Assembly: GCA_004562175.1 (NCBI GenBank)
Contig: SFRS01000014.1
Location: forward strand, 1-14,567
Origin: a bacterium
GTDB lineage: Bacteria; Bacillota; Negativicutes; Acidaminococcales; Acidaminococcaceae
Length of the DNA: 14,567 nt
Direction: 5' to 3'
Positions within the stretch are counted from its first letter, which is position 1. Each line of letters starts with the position of its first letter. Of the stretch, positions 1-7,336 are shown piece after piece. Under the pieces are notes generated by a model. The model searched no databases, was not told where the DNA came from, and was given only the letters and a program-made list of their open reading frames with translations. Position numbers and translations under genes: made by a program.

Positions 1-2712
1 CTGACCACTTTAGTGGAGCTGGGCTATGAGCGCACGGATCAGGTGGATGCCATCGGTCAGTTCTGCTTGCGCGGTGATATTTTAGATATCTTTCCCATCA
101 ACTGCAATGCACCTGTGCGCGTGGAATGGTTCGATAACGAGCTGGACGCCATGCGCAGCTTTGATGTGAATACTCAGCGTAGCTTGAAAACCCTGCAGGA
201 AATAAAAATCATGCCCCTCACGGTGGAGGGGGACGCTGCGTATGATGCCAGCGTTTTCGACTATTGCGCAGCCAGCACCTTGGTGGTGGTGGACGAGCCG
301 GTGCGCACCTTTGAAATGCTGGAAAAGCTGGACAAGGAAAACAAAGAGGACGCAGCGGATTTATTCACTAAGGAGGAGTTAGTGGGTATGTGCGCCGCTA
401 GCGGAGCACAGCTAGTTTCTGCTCTCGGTCATAGCTACTTGAGCGAGCTTCCTGCTCTCAATATTCCTGTGCGTTCCGTTTCACCCTACAACAAGAATAC
501 CAATTTGCTGGTAGAGGATTTGCATAATTGGCTAGCTGATGGCATCACACCGGTGATTATGATGTCCAGCAGCATCAAGGCCCGTGGCTTTGCAGAAAAT
601 CTGCACAACTATGGCCTTAAAGGTATTTACTCCCAAGAGAGTCTGCAGTCCGGTCAAATCAACGTTATGTTTGGCGATTTGGACCATGGCTTCCGTTTTT
701 GGGATACTAATTGGCTGCTGTTAACGGAAAACGATATTTATGGCATGCAAAAGCGCAAGCGTTTGCATAGCAAAAATCAGGGCCAGCAGCTGCAATATTT
801 TTCCGATATCAAGGTGGGAGACTACGTGGTCCACAAGGTCCACGGCATCGGTCGTTACATCGGTGTGGAAAATGTGGAGGTCGGCGGTATTCATCGCGAT
901 TATCTGCTTTTAGCCTACGCCGGGGACGACAAGCTTTATGTGCCCGTGGATCAGGTTGGCCTCTTACATAAATATGTGGGCAGCGAGGGTGCGGTGCCCC
1001 GCTTGTCCAAAATGGGTGGTACTGATTGGAAGCGCACCACCTCTAAGGCTGCCAAGGCCATCACGGAGCTGGCGGAGGAGCTCTTGCGCCTCTACGCCCA
1101 GCGCCAGATTGTGCCGGGTCATGCCTTTAGTCCTGATACAGAGCTGCAAAAGGAATTTGAGGAAGCCTTCCCCTATGAGGAAACACCGGACCAGCTGAAG
1201 GCCATTGCCGAAATCAAGGCTGATATGGAAAAGCCCCAGCCCATGGAGCGCTTGCTTTGCGGTGATGTGGGCTATGGCAAGACCGAGGTGGCTATTCGTG
1301 CTGCCTTTAAGGCTGTGGTGGATGGCAAGCAGGTGGCAGTGATGGTGCCGACAACAGTGCTTGCTCAGCAGCATTATTTGACCTTTAAGGAGCGCATGCG
1401 CAATTTTGGTGTGAATGTGGAAATGCTGAACCGTTTCTGCAGTGCCAAGGAGCAAAAGCGCATTTTGCAGGACCTGGAGGAGGGCAGGGTGGATCTTTTG
1501 ATTGGCACCCACCGCCTTTTGCAGGCTGATGTGCAGTTCCCCACTTTGCATTTGGCCTTGGTCAACGGTCGCGATATGAGCGTGATTGAGTCACCACCGG
1601 AGGATAGGTTACCTGTTGAAACTTATGTAAGCGAGTACAATGACGGCATGATTAAGGAAGCCATCGAGCGCGAGCTTCGTCGCGGCGGCAGAATTTATTA
1701 TGTGCACAATCGAGTGAGCGGCTTGGAGGCTATTGCGGCGCGGATTCGTCGCTTGGTGCCGGGCATCAACATCAAGCTGGCTCATGGCCAGATGAATGAG
1801 GAAATGCTAGAGGACGCCATGATCACCTTCTACGAGGGTGGCTGTGACATGCTCTTGTGCACTACCATTGTAGAAAATGGCTTGGATGTACCCTTGGCCA
1901 ACACGATTATCATTGACGGAGCGGAAAACTTTGGCCTCTCCCAGCTGTACCAGATGCGTGGGCGTGTGGGGCGCAGCTCCCGCTTGGCCTATGCCTATTT
2001 CGTCTACAAGCCCAATAAGGCCTTGAGTGAAATTGCGGAAAAGCGTTTGCAGGCCATCCGCGATTTTACCGAGCTGGGAGCGGGCTTCAAGATTGCCATG
2101 CGCGATTTGGAAATTCGTGGTGCAGGCAATCTCTTAGGCAGCCAACAGCACGGGCATATTGTGGGCATTGGCTTTGCCGCCTACTGCGAGATGCTGGAGC
2201 AGACGATTAATCGGCTGAAGAATGGCAAGGTGGCTGTTCCGGAGCCGGAGCCGGTCTTAGAAATTCCGGCGGAGGCGTATATTCCCGACGATTATATTGC
2301 GGACCCACGCTACAAGATGGAAATCTATCGTCGTTTGGCAGAGATGGAATATGCGGAGCGGGACGATTTGCTGGACGAAATCATCGACCGCTTTGGCGAG
2401 CTGCCGGCTGAGGTGGAGATGCTGTGGCGTTTGGCATCCCTCAAGGGCTTGTGTCGCTTGATGGGCGTGCGTGGCATCAATGTGCGTCCGGGGACAATTC
2501 GCATTACCTTTGGGGAGCATGCGAATGTGAACACGGAGGTGTTCATGAAGCTGCTCACGACACACAAAAACAGCATGAGCTTTAAGAATGGCAAGGAAAG
2601 CCAATTACTTTATAAAACGAATGCGCTTAAAGAAGAGCCACTGAAGTGGCTAGAAAAGACATTGCCACTTTTAGCATTGGGAAATAAATTTAATCATAAA
2701 GCGAGCAATTAG
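1..2712 (+). CDS. mfd: Transcription-repair coupling factor Mfd (5'-truncated by window; internal deletion)
   Basis: ATP-dependent translocase that removes stalled RNA polymerase and recruits UvrA to transcription-blocking lesions. The frame is open to base 1, so the gene begins outside the window; about 135-140 N-terminal residues appear to be missing by comparison with the family. Visible in order: end of the UvrB-like module (LVELGYER, GQF.LRGDILDIFP), the RNA-polymerase-interacting domain (VGDYVVHKVHGIGRYIGV, about nt 808-1030), Walker A GDVGYGKTE (1261-1287), motif Ia VPTTVLAQQH, motif Ic IGTHRLLQADV, motif V TTIVENGLDVP, motif VI QMRGRVGR (1951-1974), the translocation motif region (RDLEIRGAGNLLG) and the C-terminal D7 domain. 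Between LHLALV and NGRDMSVIESPP about 40 residues normally present are gone, including the DEEQ Walker B box and TATPIPRTL. The product is therefore predicted to be unable to hydrolyse ATP. Identity is certain; functionality is doubtful. Confidence 0.96.
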   Translation: MTTLVELGYERTDQVDAIGQFCLRGDILDIFPINCNAPVRVEWFDNELDAMRSFDVNTQRSLKTLQEIKIMPLTVEGDAAYDASVFDYCAASTLVVVDEPVRTFEMLEKLDKENKEDAADLFTKEELVGMCAASGAQLVSALGHSYLSELPALNIPVRSVSPYNKNTNLLVEDLHNWLADGITPVIMMSSSIKARGFAENLHNYGLKGIYSQESLQSGQINVMFGDLDHGFRFWDTNWLLLTENDIYGMQKRKRLHSKNQGQQLQYFSDIKVGDYVVHKVHGIGRYIGVENVEVGGIHRDYLLLAYAGDDKLYVPVDQVGLLHKYVGSEGAVPRLSKMGGTDWKRTTSKAAKAITELAEELLRLYAQRQIVPGHAFSPDTELQKEFEEAFPYEETPDQLKAIAEIKADMEKPQPMERLLCGDVGYGKTEVAIRAAFKAVVDGKQVAVMVPTTVLAQQHYLTFKERMRNFGVNVEMLNRFCSAKEQKRILQDLEEGRVDLLIGTHRLLQADVQFPTLHLALVNGRDMSVIESPPEDRLPVETYVSEYNDGMIKEAIERELRRGGRIYYVHNRVSGLEAIAARIRRLVPGINIKLAHGQMNEEMLEDAMITFYEGGCDMLLCTTIVENGLDVPLANTIIIDGAENFGLSQLYQMRGRVGRSSRLAYAYFVYKPNKALSEIAEKRLQAIRDFTELGAGFKIAMRDLEIRGAGNLLGSQQHGHIVGIGFAAYCEMLEQTINRLKNGKVAVPEPEPVLEIPAEAYIPDDYIADPRYKMEIYRRLAEMEYAERDDLLDEIIDRFGELPAEVEMLWRLASLKGLCRLMGVRGINVRPGTIRITFGEHANVNTEVFMKLLTTHKNSMSFKNGKESQLLYKTNALKEEPLKWLEKTLPLLALGNKFNHKASN
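1546..1581 (+). other. In-frame deletion junction in mfd removing helicase motifs II and III
   Basis: Translation here runs TLHLALV then NGRDMSVIE. In Mfd homologues as I recall them (E. coli, B. subtilis), the segment F.dLgLLIV is followed by DEEQRFG, then about 25 residues, then LTATPIPRTLHMSM and finally RDLSVIE. Both known flanks join directly at about 1561-1566, so about 40 codons (120 bp) are absent and the frame is kept. The residue string at the joint (TLHxxLV) resembles both the segment before motif II and the segment after motif III. This suggests recombination or assembly collapse between short similar sequences. Confidence 0.85.
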
Positions 2713-2714
2713 TT

Positions 2715-2738
2715 ATCAGCGCACTCGCGGTGATTTTT
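2715..2738 (+). terminator. Weak intrinsic terminator after mfd
   Basis: ATCAGCGC (2715-2722) and GCGGTGAT (2727-2734) form an 8-bp stem with one G-G mismatch and an ACTC loop. It is followed by TTTTT and, after AAATAA, another T6. It lies directly after the mfd stop. The mismatch makes it leaky at best, so read-through into the next gene is likely. Confidence 0.45.
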
Positions 2739-2776
2739 AAATAATTTTTTGATGAAATGAAAGAAGGTGAGGGCAG

Positions 2777-4351
2777 ATGGCAAAGGATAAATTTTTACAT
2801 GGCGCCATGATTTTGACGCTGGCTGGACTGGTCGTGAAAATCATTGGCTCCGTGAACCGCATTCTGCTTTCACGCTTGTTGGGCGGCGAGGGCATTGGCC
2901 TTTACCAGATGGCCTATCCTGTTTACTTGCTGCTTTTGGCAATATCCTCAGCGGGTATTCCCGTGGCTATATCCATTGTAGTTTCACGCTATTTGGCCAA
3001 GGATGACGTGGGTAATGTGCGCCGCGTCTTCCACTTGAGCCTGCGACTCATGAGCCTTTTAGGCTTAGGCCTTGCGCTGGCCTTAGTGCTGGCAGCTGGA
3101 TGGCTGGTGGACAGCGGTATCATCAAGGATGGTCGTGCCTACTACTCCTTGGTGGCTCTGGCACCAGCTGTATTTTTCGGCACGGTGCTGGCCAGCTTCC
3201 GTGGCCTTTTCCAAGGCCACCAGCTGATGACGCCGCCGGCCGTGTCGCAGATTTTAGAGCAGTTCATCCGCGTAGTGACCATGGTAGTGCTGGCCTACGT
3301 ACTCTTGCCCTACGGCCTAGAATATGCTGCTGCAGGCGCCGCCTTCGGCGCTGTCCCGGGCAGCCTCATGGGCATGATTGTGCTGGGCTGCTTTTATCGC
3401 TACTACCGCAAGCGTTGGTTGGCCGAGGCAGAGCTGAAGCCCTGCAAGGAAGAAATCAGCTCCACGAAACTAGTCAAGGAGCTGCTGCTATTGGCGCTGC
3501 CCGTGTCCTGCGCCAACGTACTGGTGCCTGTGACCAACAGCATCGACGTGCTTTTGGTACCGGGATATCTCATTGAAAGTGGCTTCACAGTGGAGCAGGC
3601 CACCACCTTGTTTGGCTACTTGGCAGGCATGGCACAGCCCCTTTTGCTTTTGGCAACCATTCCCACCATGAGCTTGGCTACAAGTCTTGTTCCTGCCATC
3701 GCCGAGGCCTATACCTTAAAACGAATTGACATCATCGAATCCAAGGCTGCCACGGCCATGAAGCTGTGCTGCCTTATTACTGTGCCAGCTGCTGTGGGCA
3801 TGGCAGTTCTTGCAGAGCCAATTAGCCTGCTTTTGTACGGCACAGCTAAGGCGGGCACGGCCATCATGCATTCGGCGCCATCTCTGTGGTTTTTGGGCTT
3901 GCATCAGGTAACCACGGGCATGCTGCAGGGCATGGGCCACAGCAATTTGCCCATGGTGCATATGCTGGTGGGCATTATTGCCAAGCTTTTCGCCGTGTGC
4001 CAGCTGACCAATGCTGCTTGGAATATCGCCGGTGCAGCTTGGGCTACCAATATCAATTTTGGTTTGACAGCATTACTGAATATTTTAGTTTTGCATCATT
4101 ATCAAATCAGCTTTCAGTGGCTGAGTATCATTAAAATTATTCTTGCTGCCGGGCTAATGGGCTTGGCTGCTTGGTGGAGCCAGCAGCTGCTCGTGGCCGT
4201 GGTGGGGACGATTATGGCAACCATCTGCGCCATGCTTTTAGCAGCATTGCTGTATGCAGTGTTGCTGTTCTTCATGGGCGTAGTGACAAAGCAGGAGCTG
4301 GCACAGCTGCCTGTAATAAAGAAAATTTTGAAGCAGAGAAAGAAGGCGTAA
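2777..4351 (+). CDS. SpoVB/YabM-type MOP-superfamily flippase (polysaccharide/lipid-linked precursor exporter)
   Basis: A polytopic inner-membrane protein of 524 residues, which matches the usual 500-540 of the SpoVB/YabM branch of the MATE/MOP superfamily. Many hydrophobic segments run along its length (about 14). The N-terminus has the family pattern of a short cytosolic leader, then ILTLAGLVVKIIGSVNRILLSRLLGGEGIGLYQMAYP. A basic cytosolic tail ends in KKILKQRKKA. Family members flip lipid-linked glycan or peptidoglycan precursors; the substrate here cannot be read from sequence. The start ATG at 2777 follows AAGAAGGTGAGGG. It sits between mfd and mazG exactly where B. subtilis carries yabM, which supports that assignment. 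The spoVT gene that usually precedes it is absent. The stop is 1 nt before the mazG start, so the two are co-transcribed and probably translationally coupled. Confidence 0.88.
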   Translation: MAKDKFLHGAMILTLAGLVVKIIGSVNRILLSRLLGGEGIGLYQMAYPVYLLLLAISSAGIPVAISIVVSRYLAKDDVGNVRRVFHLSLRLMSLLGLGLALALVLAAGWLVDSGIIKDGRAYYSLVALAPAVFFGTVLASFRGLFQGHQLMTPPAVSQILEQFIRVVTMVVLAYVLLPYGLEYAAAGAAFGAVPGSLMGMIVLGCFYRYYRKRWLAEAELKPCKEEISSTKLVKELLLLALPVSCANVLVPVTNSIDVLLVPGYLIESGFTVEQATTLFGYLAGMAQPLLLLATIPTMSLATSLVPAIAEAYTLKRIDIIESKAATAMKLCCLITVPAAVGMAVLAEPISLLLYGTAKAGTAIMHSAPSLWFLGLHQVTTGMLQGMGHSNLPMVHMLVGIIAKLFAVCQLTNAAWNIAGAAWATNINFGLTALLNILVLHHYQISFQWLSIIKIILAAGLMGLAAWWSQQLLVAVVGTIMATICAMLLAALLYAVLLFFMGVVTKQELAQLPVIKKILKQRKKA

Positions 4352-4352
4352 T

Positions 4353-5909
4353 ATGGGCATGATTACAATTGTTGGTCTTGGACCCGGTGCTGTGGGCCAT
4401 TTATCCTTAGAAACCATGAGCATTATGCAGGGCTGTGAGCAGGTGCTTTTGCGCACCGCTGTGCATCCCACCGTGTCAGAATTAGCCAAGCAGGGTGTGC
4501 ACTACACCTCCTGTGACGATTTATATGAGGCTGGAGCTTCCTTTGAAGAGGTCTACCAAAATGTAGTGAACAGAGTGCTTGCTGCTGCGGCCAAGGGTGA
4601 TGTGGTTTATGCAGTTCCCGGCAGCCCCTTGGTAGCTGAGAAAACCGTTGTGCTCCTGCGCGAGCAGGCTAAAGAGCAGGGAATTCAGTTGGTTATTAAG
4701 CCCTCCATGAGCTTTTTAGATTTAGCCTATGTGGCCTTGGGCATTGATCCCATTGCGGGTCTGCGCATTATTGATGCGCAGGATTTTGGTGCCATCGCCG
4801 ATGCAGGGCAATATCCTTTGATGATTACCCAAGTTTACAGTCAATTGGTGGCTAGCGATTTGAAAATTGCCCTGATGGAAAATCTCCCCGATGATTACGA
4901 GCTTTATTTCTTGCGTAATATGGGCTTGCCCGATGAAGAGTGTCGGGTAGTGAAGCTTTTTGAACTGGATAGACAGCCTCATATCGATCATTTAACCAGC
5001 GTGTATATTCCGCCCATGGGTGAGGATGACGAGATGCCCAGTGGTATTATGGCCTTTGGTGATGACGAAGACGAGAAAGAGGATGAGGAAGCATCTCTGC
5101 CCGATGACATGGTGGATACAGCCTCCTTTGATGACGTGGATATCCAGCCCTTGGTGGATGTGATGCGCACACTGCGTGAGCCCGGTGGCTGTCCTTGGGA
5201 CCAGGAGCAGACCCATGCCTCCATTCGCAGCAATATGATTGAAGAGGTCTATGAGTATCTTGAGGCTGTTGACGCTGATGACACCGATGGTATGCGGGAG
5301 GAGCTGGGAGACGTTTTAATGCAAATTGTTTTCCACGCTCGCATGGCTGAGGAAGCCGGTCGCTTTGATTTGCAGGATGTGATTGACGAGGTAGTGGATA
5401 AGCTAATTCGTCGTCATCCCCATGTTTTTGGTGAAACAAAAGTGGCTGGCTCCGACGAGGTATTGCTAAATTGGGAAGCCATCAAGAAGACGGAAAAGAC
5501 GGAACGCAAGCATGTTTTGGACGGTGTAACCTACGGTTTGCCGGCACTTTTGCGGGCCTATAAGCTGCAAAGCAAGGCTGCCAAGGTGGGCTTCGATTGG
5601 CCTGATGTAGCCGGCGTATGGGATAAGGTTCAAGAAGAGCTGGGCGAGCTGCAGGAAGCCTTGGCCAGCGGCGATAAGCAGGCTGCCGAGAGCGAGCTAG
5701 GTGATGTGCTTTTTGCCCTGGTTAACTATGCTCGCCACCACAAAATTGAGCCTGAGGTTGCCTTGAACGGCACTAATAATCGCTTTGCCAAGCGCTTTGC
5801 CCATGTAGAGGCTTGCGTGGAGGCCAGCGGCAAGGAATGGCAGGATTTCAGCCTTGCTGAGCTAGACAAATTTTGGGATGAAGCCAAGGCAACAGAAAGA
5901 CAGGCGTGA
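4353..5909 (+). CDS. mazG: Two-domain MazG (YabN-type: tetrapyrrole-methylase-like + MazG NTP pyrophosphohydrolase)
   Basis: A cytosolic house-cleaning enzyme that hydrolyses (d)NTPs to NMP and pyrophosphate. Residues 1-220 are the SAM-binding tetrapyrrole-methylase fold (ITIVGLGPGAVGHLS, AVPGSPLVAEKTV), whose activity in this fusion is unclear. Residues 265 to the end are a tandem MazG region: GGCPWDQEQTHASI, metal-binding IEEVYEYLEA (296-305) with EELGDVLMQIVFHAR (316-330), then a second half with QEELGELQEAL and ELGDVLFALVNYAR. The domains are joined by a strikingly acidic linker, residues 223-263, rich in Asp/Glu. The ATG at 4353 is 1 nt after the flippase stop, with AGAAGG 6 nt upstream inside that gene; a second in-frame ATG at 4359 (MITIVGLG) is an equally plausible start. 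The 518-residue length is slightly above the approximately 490 typical of YabN-like proteins because of the linker. Confidence 0.95.
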   Translation: MGMITIVGLGPGAVGHLSLETMSIMQGCEQVLLRTAVHPTVSELAKQGVHYTSCDDLYEAGASFEEVYQNVVNRVLAAAAKGDVVYAVPGSPLVAEKTVVLLREQAKEQGIQLVIKPSMSFLDLAYVALGIDPIAGLRIIDAQDFGAIADAGQYPLMITQVYSQLVASDLKIALMENLPDDYELYFLRNMGLPDEECRVVKLFELDRQPHIDHLTSVYIPPMGEDDEMPSGIMAFGDDEDEKEDEEASLPDDMVDTASFDDVDIQPLVDVMRTLREPGGCPWDQEQTHASIRSNMIEEVYEYLEAVDADDTDGMREELGDVLMQIVFHARMAEEAGRFDLQDVIDEVVDKLIRRHPHVFGETKVAGSDEVLLNWEAIKKTEKTERKHVLDGVTYGLPALLRAYKLQSKAAKVGFDWPDVAGVWDKVQEELGELQEALASGDKQAAESELGDVLFALVNYARHHKIEPEVALNGTNNRFAKRFAHVEACVEASGKEWQDFSLAELDKFWDEAKATERQA

Positions 5910-5946
5910 ACATAAATCTTTCACATCTTGGTAAGAAATTTTTGAA

Positions 5947-5969
5947 AAAGGCTTGCAGGAAAAGCCTTT
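5947..5969. repeat. Inverted repeat overlapping the HU promoter
   Basis: AAAGGCTT (5947-5954) and AAGCCTTT (5962-5969) are perfect 8-bp arms with a 7-nt centre. They overlap the -35 box and spacer of the proposed HU promoter. No T-run follows on the + strand, so it is a poor mazG terminator; it could be an operator, or chance. Confidence 0.4.
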
Positions 5970-5981
5970 AAAGTGTAGAAT
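5953..5981 (+). promoter_or_regulatory. Sigma-A-type promoter of the HU gene
   Basis: TTGCAG (5953-5958), a 17-bp spacer, then TAGAAT (5976-5981). The -10 matches 5 of 6 consensus bases and the -35 three of six. The predicted transcript has a leader of about 70 nt containing two small hairpins (GAGC/GCTC at 6000-6012 and GTTTTT/AAAAAC at 6022-6038) before the strong AAGGAGGAG ribosome site. Confidence 0.6.
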
Positions 5982-6060
5982 ACTATTGCTAGTCAAAATG
6001 AGCCGCGTGCTCGGAAACGTCGTTTTTGCACGAAAAACTAAAACTAAGGAGGAGTAATTA

Positions 6061-6339
6061 ATGAATAAGACTGAATTAATCGCCGCTGTTGCTGAAAAAG
6101 CAGGCTTGACCAAAAAAGATGTTGAAAAGGCAATCTCTGCTACCTTGGAGACCGTAAAGGAAGAAGTAGCTAAAGGTGGCAAGGTACAGGTTGTAGGCTT
6201 TGGTACTTTCGAAGCACGCACCCGCAAAGCTCGTATGGGTAAGAACCCTCAAACCAAACAAGCAGTAGAGATTCCGGCTGCTACTGTTCCGGCTTTCAAG
6301 GCTGGCAAAGCATTCAAGGATGTTGTAAACGCAAAATAA
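6061..6339 (+). CDS. hup: HU family DNA-binding protein
   Basis: A small nucleoid protein that bends and compacts DNA as a dimer. The 92-residue length is standard. The N-terminal helical dimerisation half (MNKTELIAAVAEKAGLTKKD) is followed by GFGTFE at 46-51 and the DNA-embracing beta arm RKARMGKNPQTKQAVEIPA with the minor-groove-intercalating proline (NP, 62-63). The conserved C-terminus is PAFKAGKAFKDVVN. An unusually good ribosome site, AAGGAGGAG, precedes the ATG, as expected for an abundant protein. The gene is its own unit, with a promoter upstream and a terminator at 6353-6384. A HU gene after mazG is common in clostridial and Negativicutes versions of this cluster, unlike B. subtilis, where hupA lies elsewhere. 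Confidence 0.97.
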   Translation: MNKTELIAAVAEKAGLTKKDVEKAISATLETVKEEVAKGGKVQVVGFGTFEARTRKARMGKNPQTKQAVEIPAATVPAFKAGKAFKDVVNAK

Positions 6340-6352
6340 TGATGCTGAAAAG

Positions 6353-6384
6353 TGCCCGGCTGCTTAGTCGGGCATTCTGTTTTT
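6353..6384 (+). terminator. Intrinsic terminator after hup
   Basis: TGCCCGGC (6353-6360) pairs with GTCGGGCA (6367-6374), 8 bp with one G-T wobble and a 6-nt loop. It is followed by TTCTGTTTTT. It begins 13 nt after the HU stop. Confidence 0.85.
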
Positions 6385-6409
6385 GTGCTATCGCCCTAGG
6401 AGGTCCAAC

Positions 6410-6715
6410 ATGAGCAGACGCAAAAGGCGCAAATCCAATGGCTTTAAACTGTTCATGCTTGTGGTGTTGGCTGTGTGCCTGTTTGTTTTGGGCAAGCAGG
6501 AGTACAGGATCTATCAGATAAAGCAGGAACAGGCAGCCACTCAGCAGCGCATCGAAGAGCTGAAAAAGAAAAAGGCGGAGCTGGAGGCCGAACGTAGGCG
6601 CCTTGATGATCCACGTTATATTGAGAAATTAGCCCGTGAGGATTACAATATGGTGGGTAAAAATGAGGTCCCGCTCTTTATTGTTGATGAGCAAAAGCAA
6701 GCAGAACAAAAGTGA
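6410..6715 (+). CDS. divIC: Septum formation initiator, DivIC/FtsB family
   Basis: A bitopic cell-division protein that joins the FtsL/DivIB(FtsQ) complex at the septum. It has 101 residues from the ATG at 6410, chosen because AGGAGG (6398-6403) lies 6 nt upstream; a longer TTG-started reading would begin inside the hup terminator. Layout: basic cytosolic tail MSRRKRRKSNG, one transmembrane helix at about 12-30 (FKLFMLVVLAVCLFVLG), an extracytoplasmic coiled coil at about 35-70 (QQRIEELKKKKAELEAERRRL), then the family signature DPRYIEKLAREDYNMVGKNEV. Its place before the S1-domain gene matches divIC-yabR in Bacillus, while the yabO, yabP and yabQ genes that normally precede it are missing. 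No separate promoter is evident; transcription may come from read-through of hup. Confidence 0.9.
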   Translation: MSRRKRRKSNGFKLFMLVVLAVCLFVLGKQEYRIYQIKQEQAATQQRIEELKKKKAELEAERRRLDDPRYIEKLAREDYNMVGKNEVPLFIVDEQKQAEQK

Positions 6716-6737
6716 GACACTTTGTTCTGCTTTTTTT
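6700..6737 (+). terminator. Strong terminator embedding the divIC stop codon
   Basis: AGCAGAACAAA(A)GTG (6700-6714) pairs with CACTTTGTTCTGCT (6718-6731) over 14 bp with one bulged A and an AGA loop. T7 follows at 6731-6737. The left arm is the last codons of divIC and includes part of its TGA (6713-6715). Confidence 0.93.
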
Positions 6738-6738
6738 G

Positions 6739-6768
6739 TTGACACTTATTAAAATTTAAGAGTATAAT
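6739..6768 (+). promoter_or_regulatory. Consensus sigma-A promoter of the S1-domain gene
   Basis: A perfect TTGACA (6739-6744), an 18-bp spacer and a perfect TATAAT (6763-6768). The -35 box begins 1 nt after the T-tract of the preceding terminator. The predicted 5' leader is about 35 nt. Confidence 0.9.
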
Positions 6769-6809
6769 ACAATAGTATCAATGAATTTTTAAGGGGGATT
6801 TTTGTCTCG

Positions 6810-7262
6810 ATGTCACTTGAAGTAGGTGCAATTGTAGAGGGTGAAGTCACTGGCATCACCAATTTCGGCGCTTTTGTCCAATTACCGGAGGGCAAGGTTG
6901 GCCTGATTCATATTTCCGAGGTATCTAATGTTTATGTCAAGGATGTGCATGACTTTTTAAAGGAGCATGACAAGGTAAAGGTCAAAGTGCTGAGCATTGA
7001 CGAGCGTGGCAAAATCGGTCTGTCCATTAAACAGCTGACACCGCCGCCGGCAGCAGCACCCCAGCCTAAACCGCAGCGTCCGCAAAACGAAAATCGTGAA
7101 CGTCGCGCAGGTGCACGTGTCCAAAACGCCCGTCCCGTTTCTCCGCTGACCTTTGAGGATAAATTGTCCAAGTTTTTGAAGGATAGCGACGATAGAATGC
7201 TGGATTTAAAACGCAATACTGAATCTAAACGCGGCGGTCGTGGCGCAAGACGTGAAAGATAA
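6810..7262 (+). CDS. S1 RNA-binding domain protein (YabR/general stress protein 13-like)
   Basis: Residues 1-73 form one S1 OB-fold: VGAIVEGEVTGITNFGAFVQLPEGKVGLIHISEVSNVYVKDVHDFLKEHDKVKVKVLSIDERGKIGLSIKQL is a full match to the family pattern. The remaining approximately 75 residues are low-complexity: a Pro/Ala/Gln stretch (TPPPAAAPQPKPQRPQ), an Arg-rich stretch, a short FEDKLSKFLKDSDDR element seen in YabR-like proteins, and a basic tail RGGRGARRER. At 150 residues it is longer than B. subtilis YabR (about 128). The role is inferred to be RNA or ribosome binding; the exact target is unknown. The ATG at 6810 has AAGGGGG at 6791-6797, a rather long 12-nt spacing. It has its own strong promoter and a terminator, so it is a monocistron. 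The spoIIE gene that follows it in spore formers is absent. Confidence 0.9.
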   Translation: MSLEVGAIVEGEVTGITNFGAFVQLPEGKVGLIHISEVSNVYVKDVHDFLKEHDKVKVKVLSIDERGKIGLSIKQLTPPPAAAPQPKPQRPQNENRERRAGARVQNARPVSPLTFEDKLSKFLKDSDDRMLDLKRNTESKRGGRGARRER

Positions 7263-7274
7263 ACTTGGCTGAGC

Positions 7275-7306
7275 AGGGGCACTCTACTGGGTGCCCCTAA
7301 TTTTCG
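7275..7306 (+). terminator. Intrinsic terminator after the S1-domain gene
   Basis: AGGGGCAC (7275-7282) and GTGCCCCT (7291-7298) are perfect 8-bp GC-rich arms around an 8-nt loop, followed by AATTTTCG. The T-tract is short, so some read-through to tilS is plausible. That fits the absence of a clear promoter between 7307 and 7336. Confidence 0.75.
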
Positions 7307-7336
7307 TGTACCTGCCTAATAAAGGGAGGACTGCCT

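Noticed and set aside
964-1551. 195-codon minus-strand open frame inside mfd
   Set aside because: It lies wholly within the mfd coding frame, shows no recognisable domain, and has a composition typical of the reverse complement of a GC-rich gene.
3100-3576. 158-codon plus-strand frame inside the flippase gene
   Set aside because: Out-of-frame shadow; Gly/Arg/Ala/Cys-rich translation with no ribosome site, while the overlapping flippase frame is clearly coding.
6000-6038. Two small hairpins in the hup leader, considered as a riboswitch or T-box
   Set aside because: Stems of only 4 and 6 bp, no conserved riboswitch core or T-box sequence, and no terminator/antiterminator pair.
6383-6409. TTG-started nine-residue N-terminal extension of divIC
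   Set aside because: It starts within the hup terminator T-tract and lacks a ribosome site; the ATG at 6410 has AGGAGG at ideal spacing.
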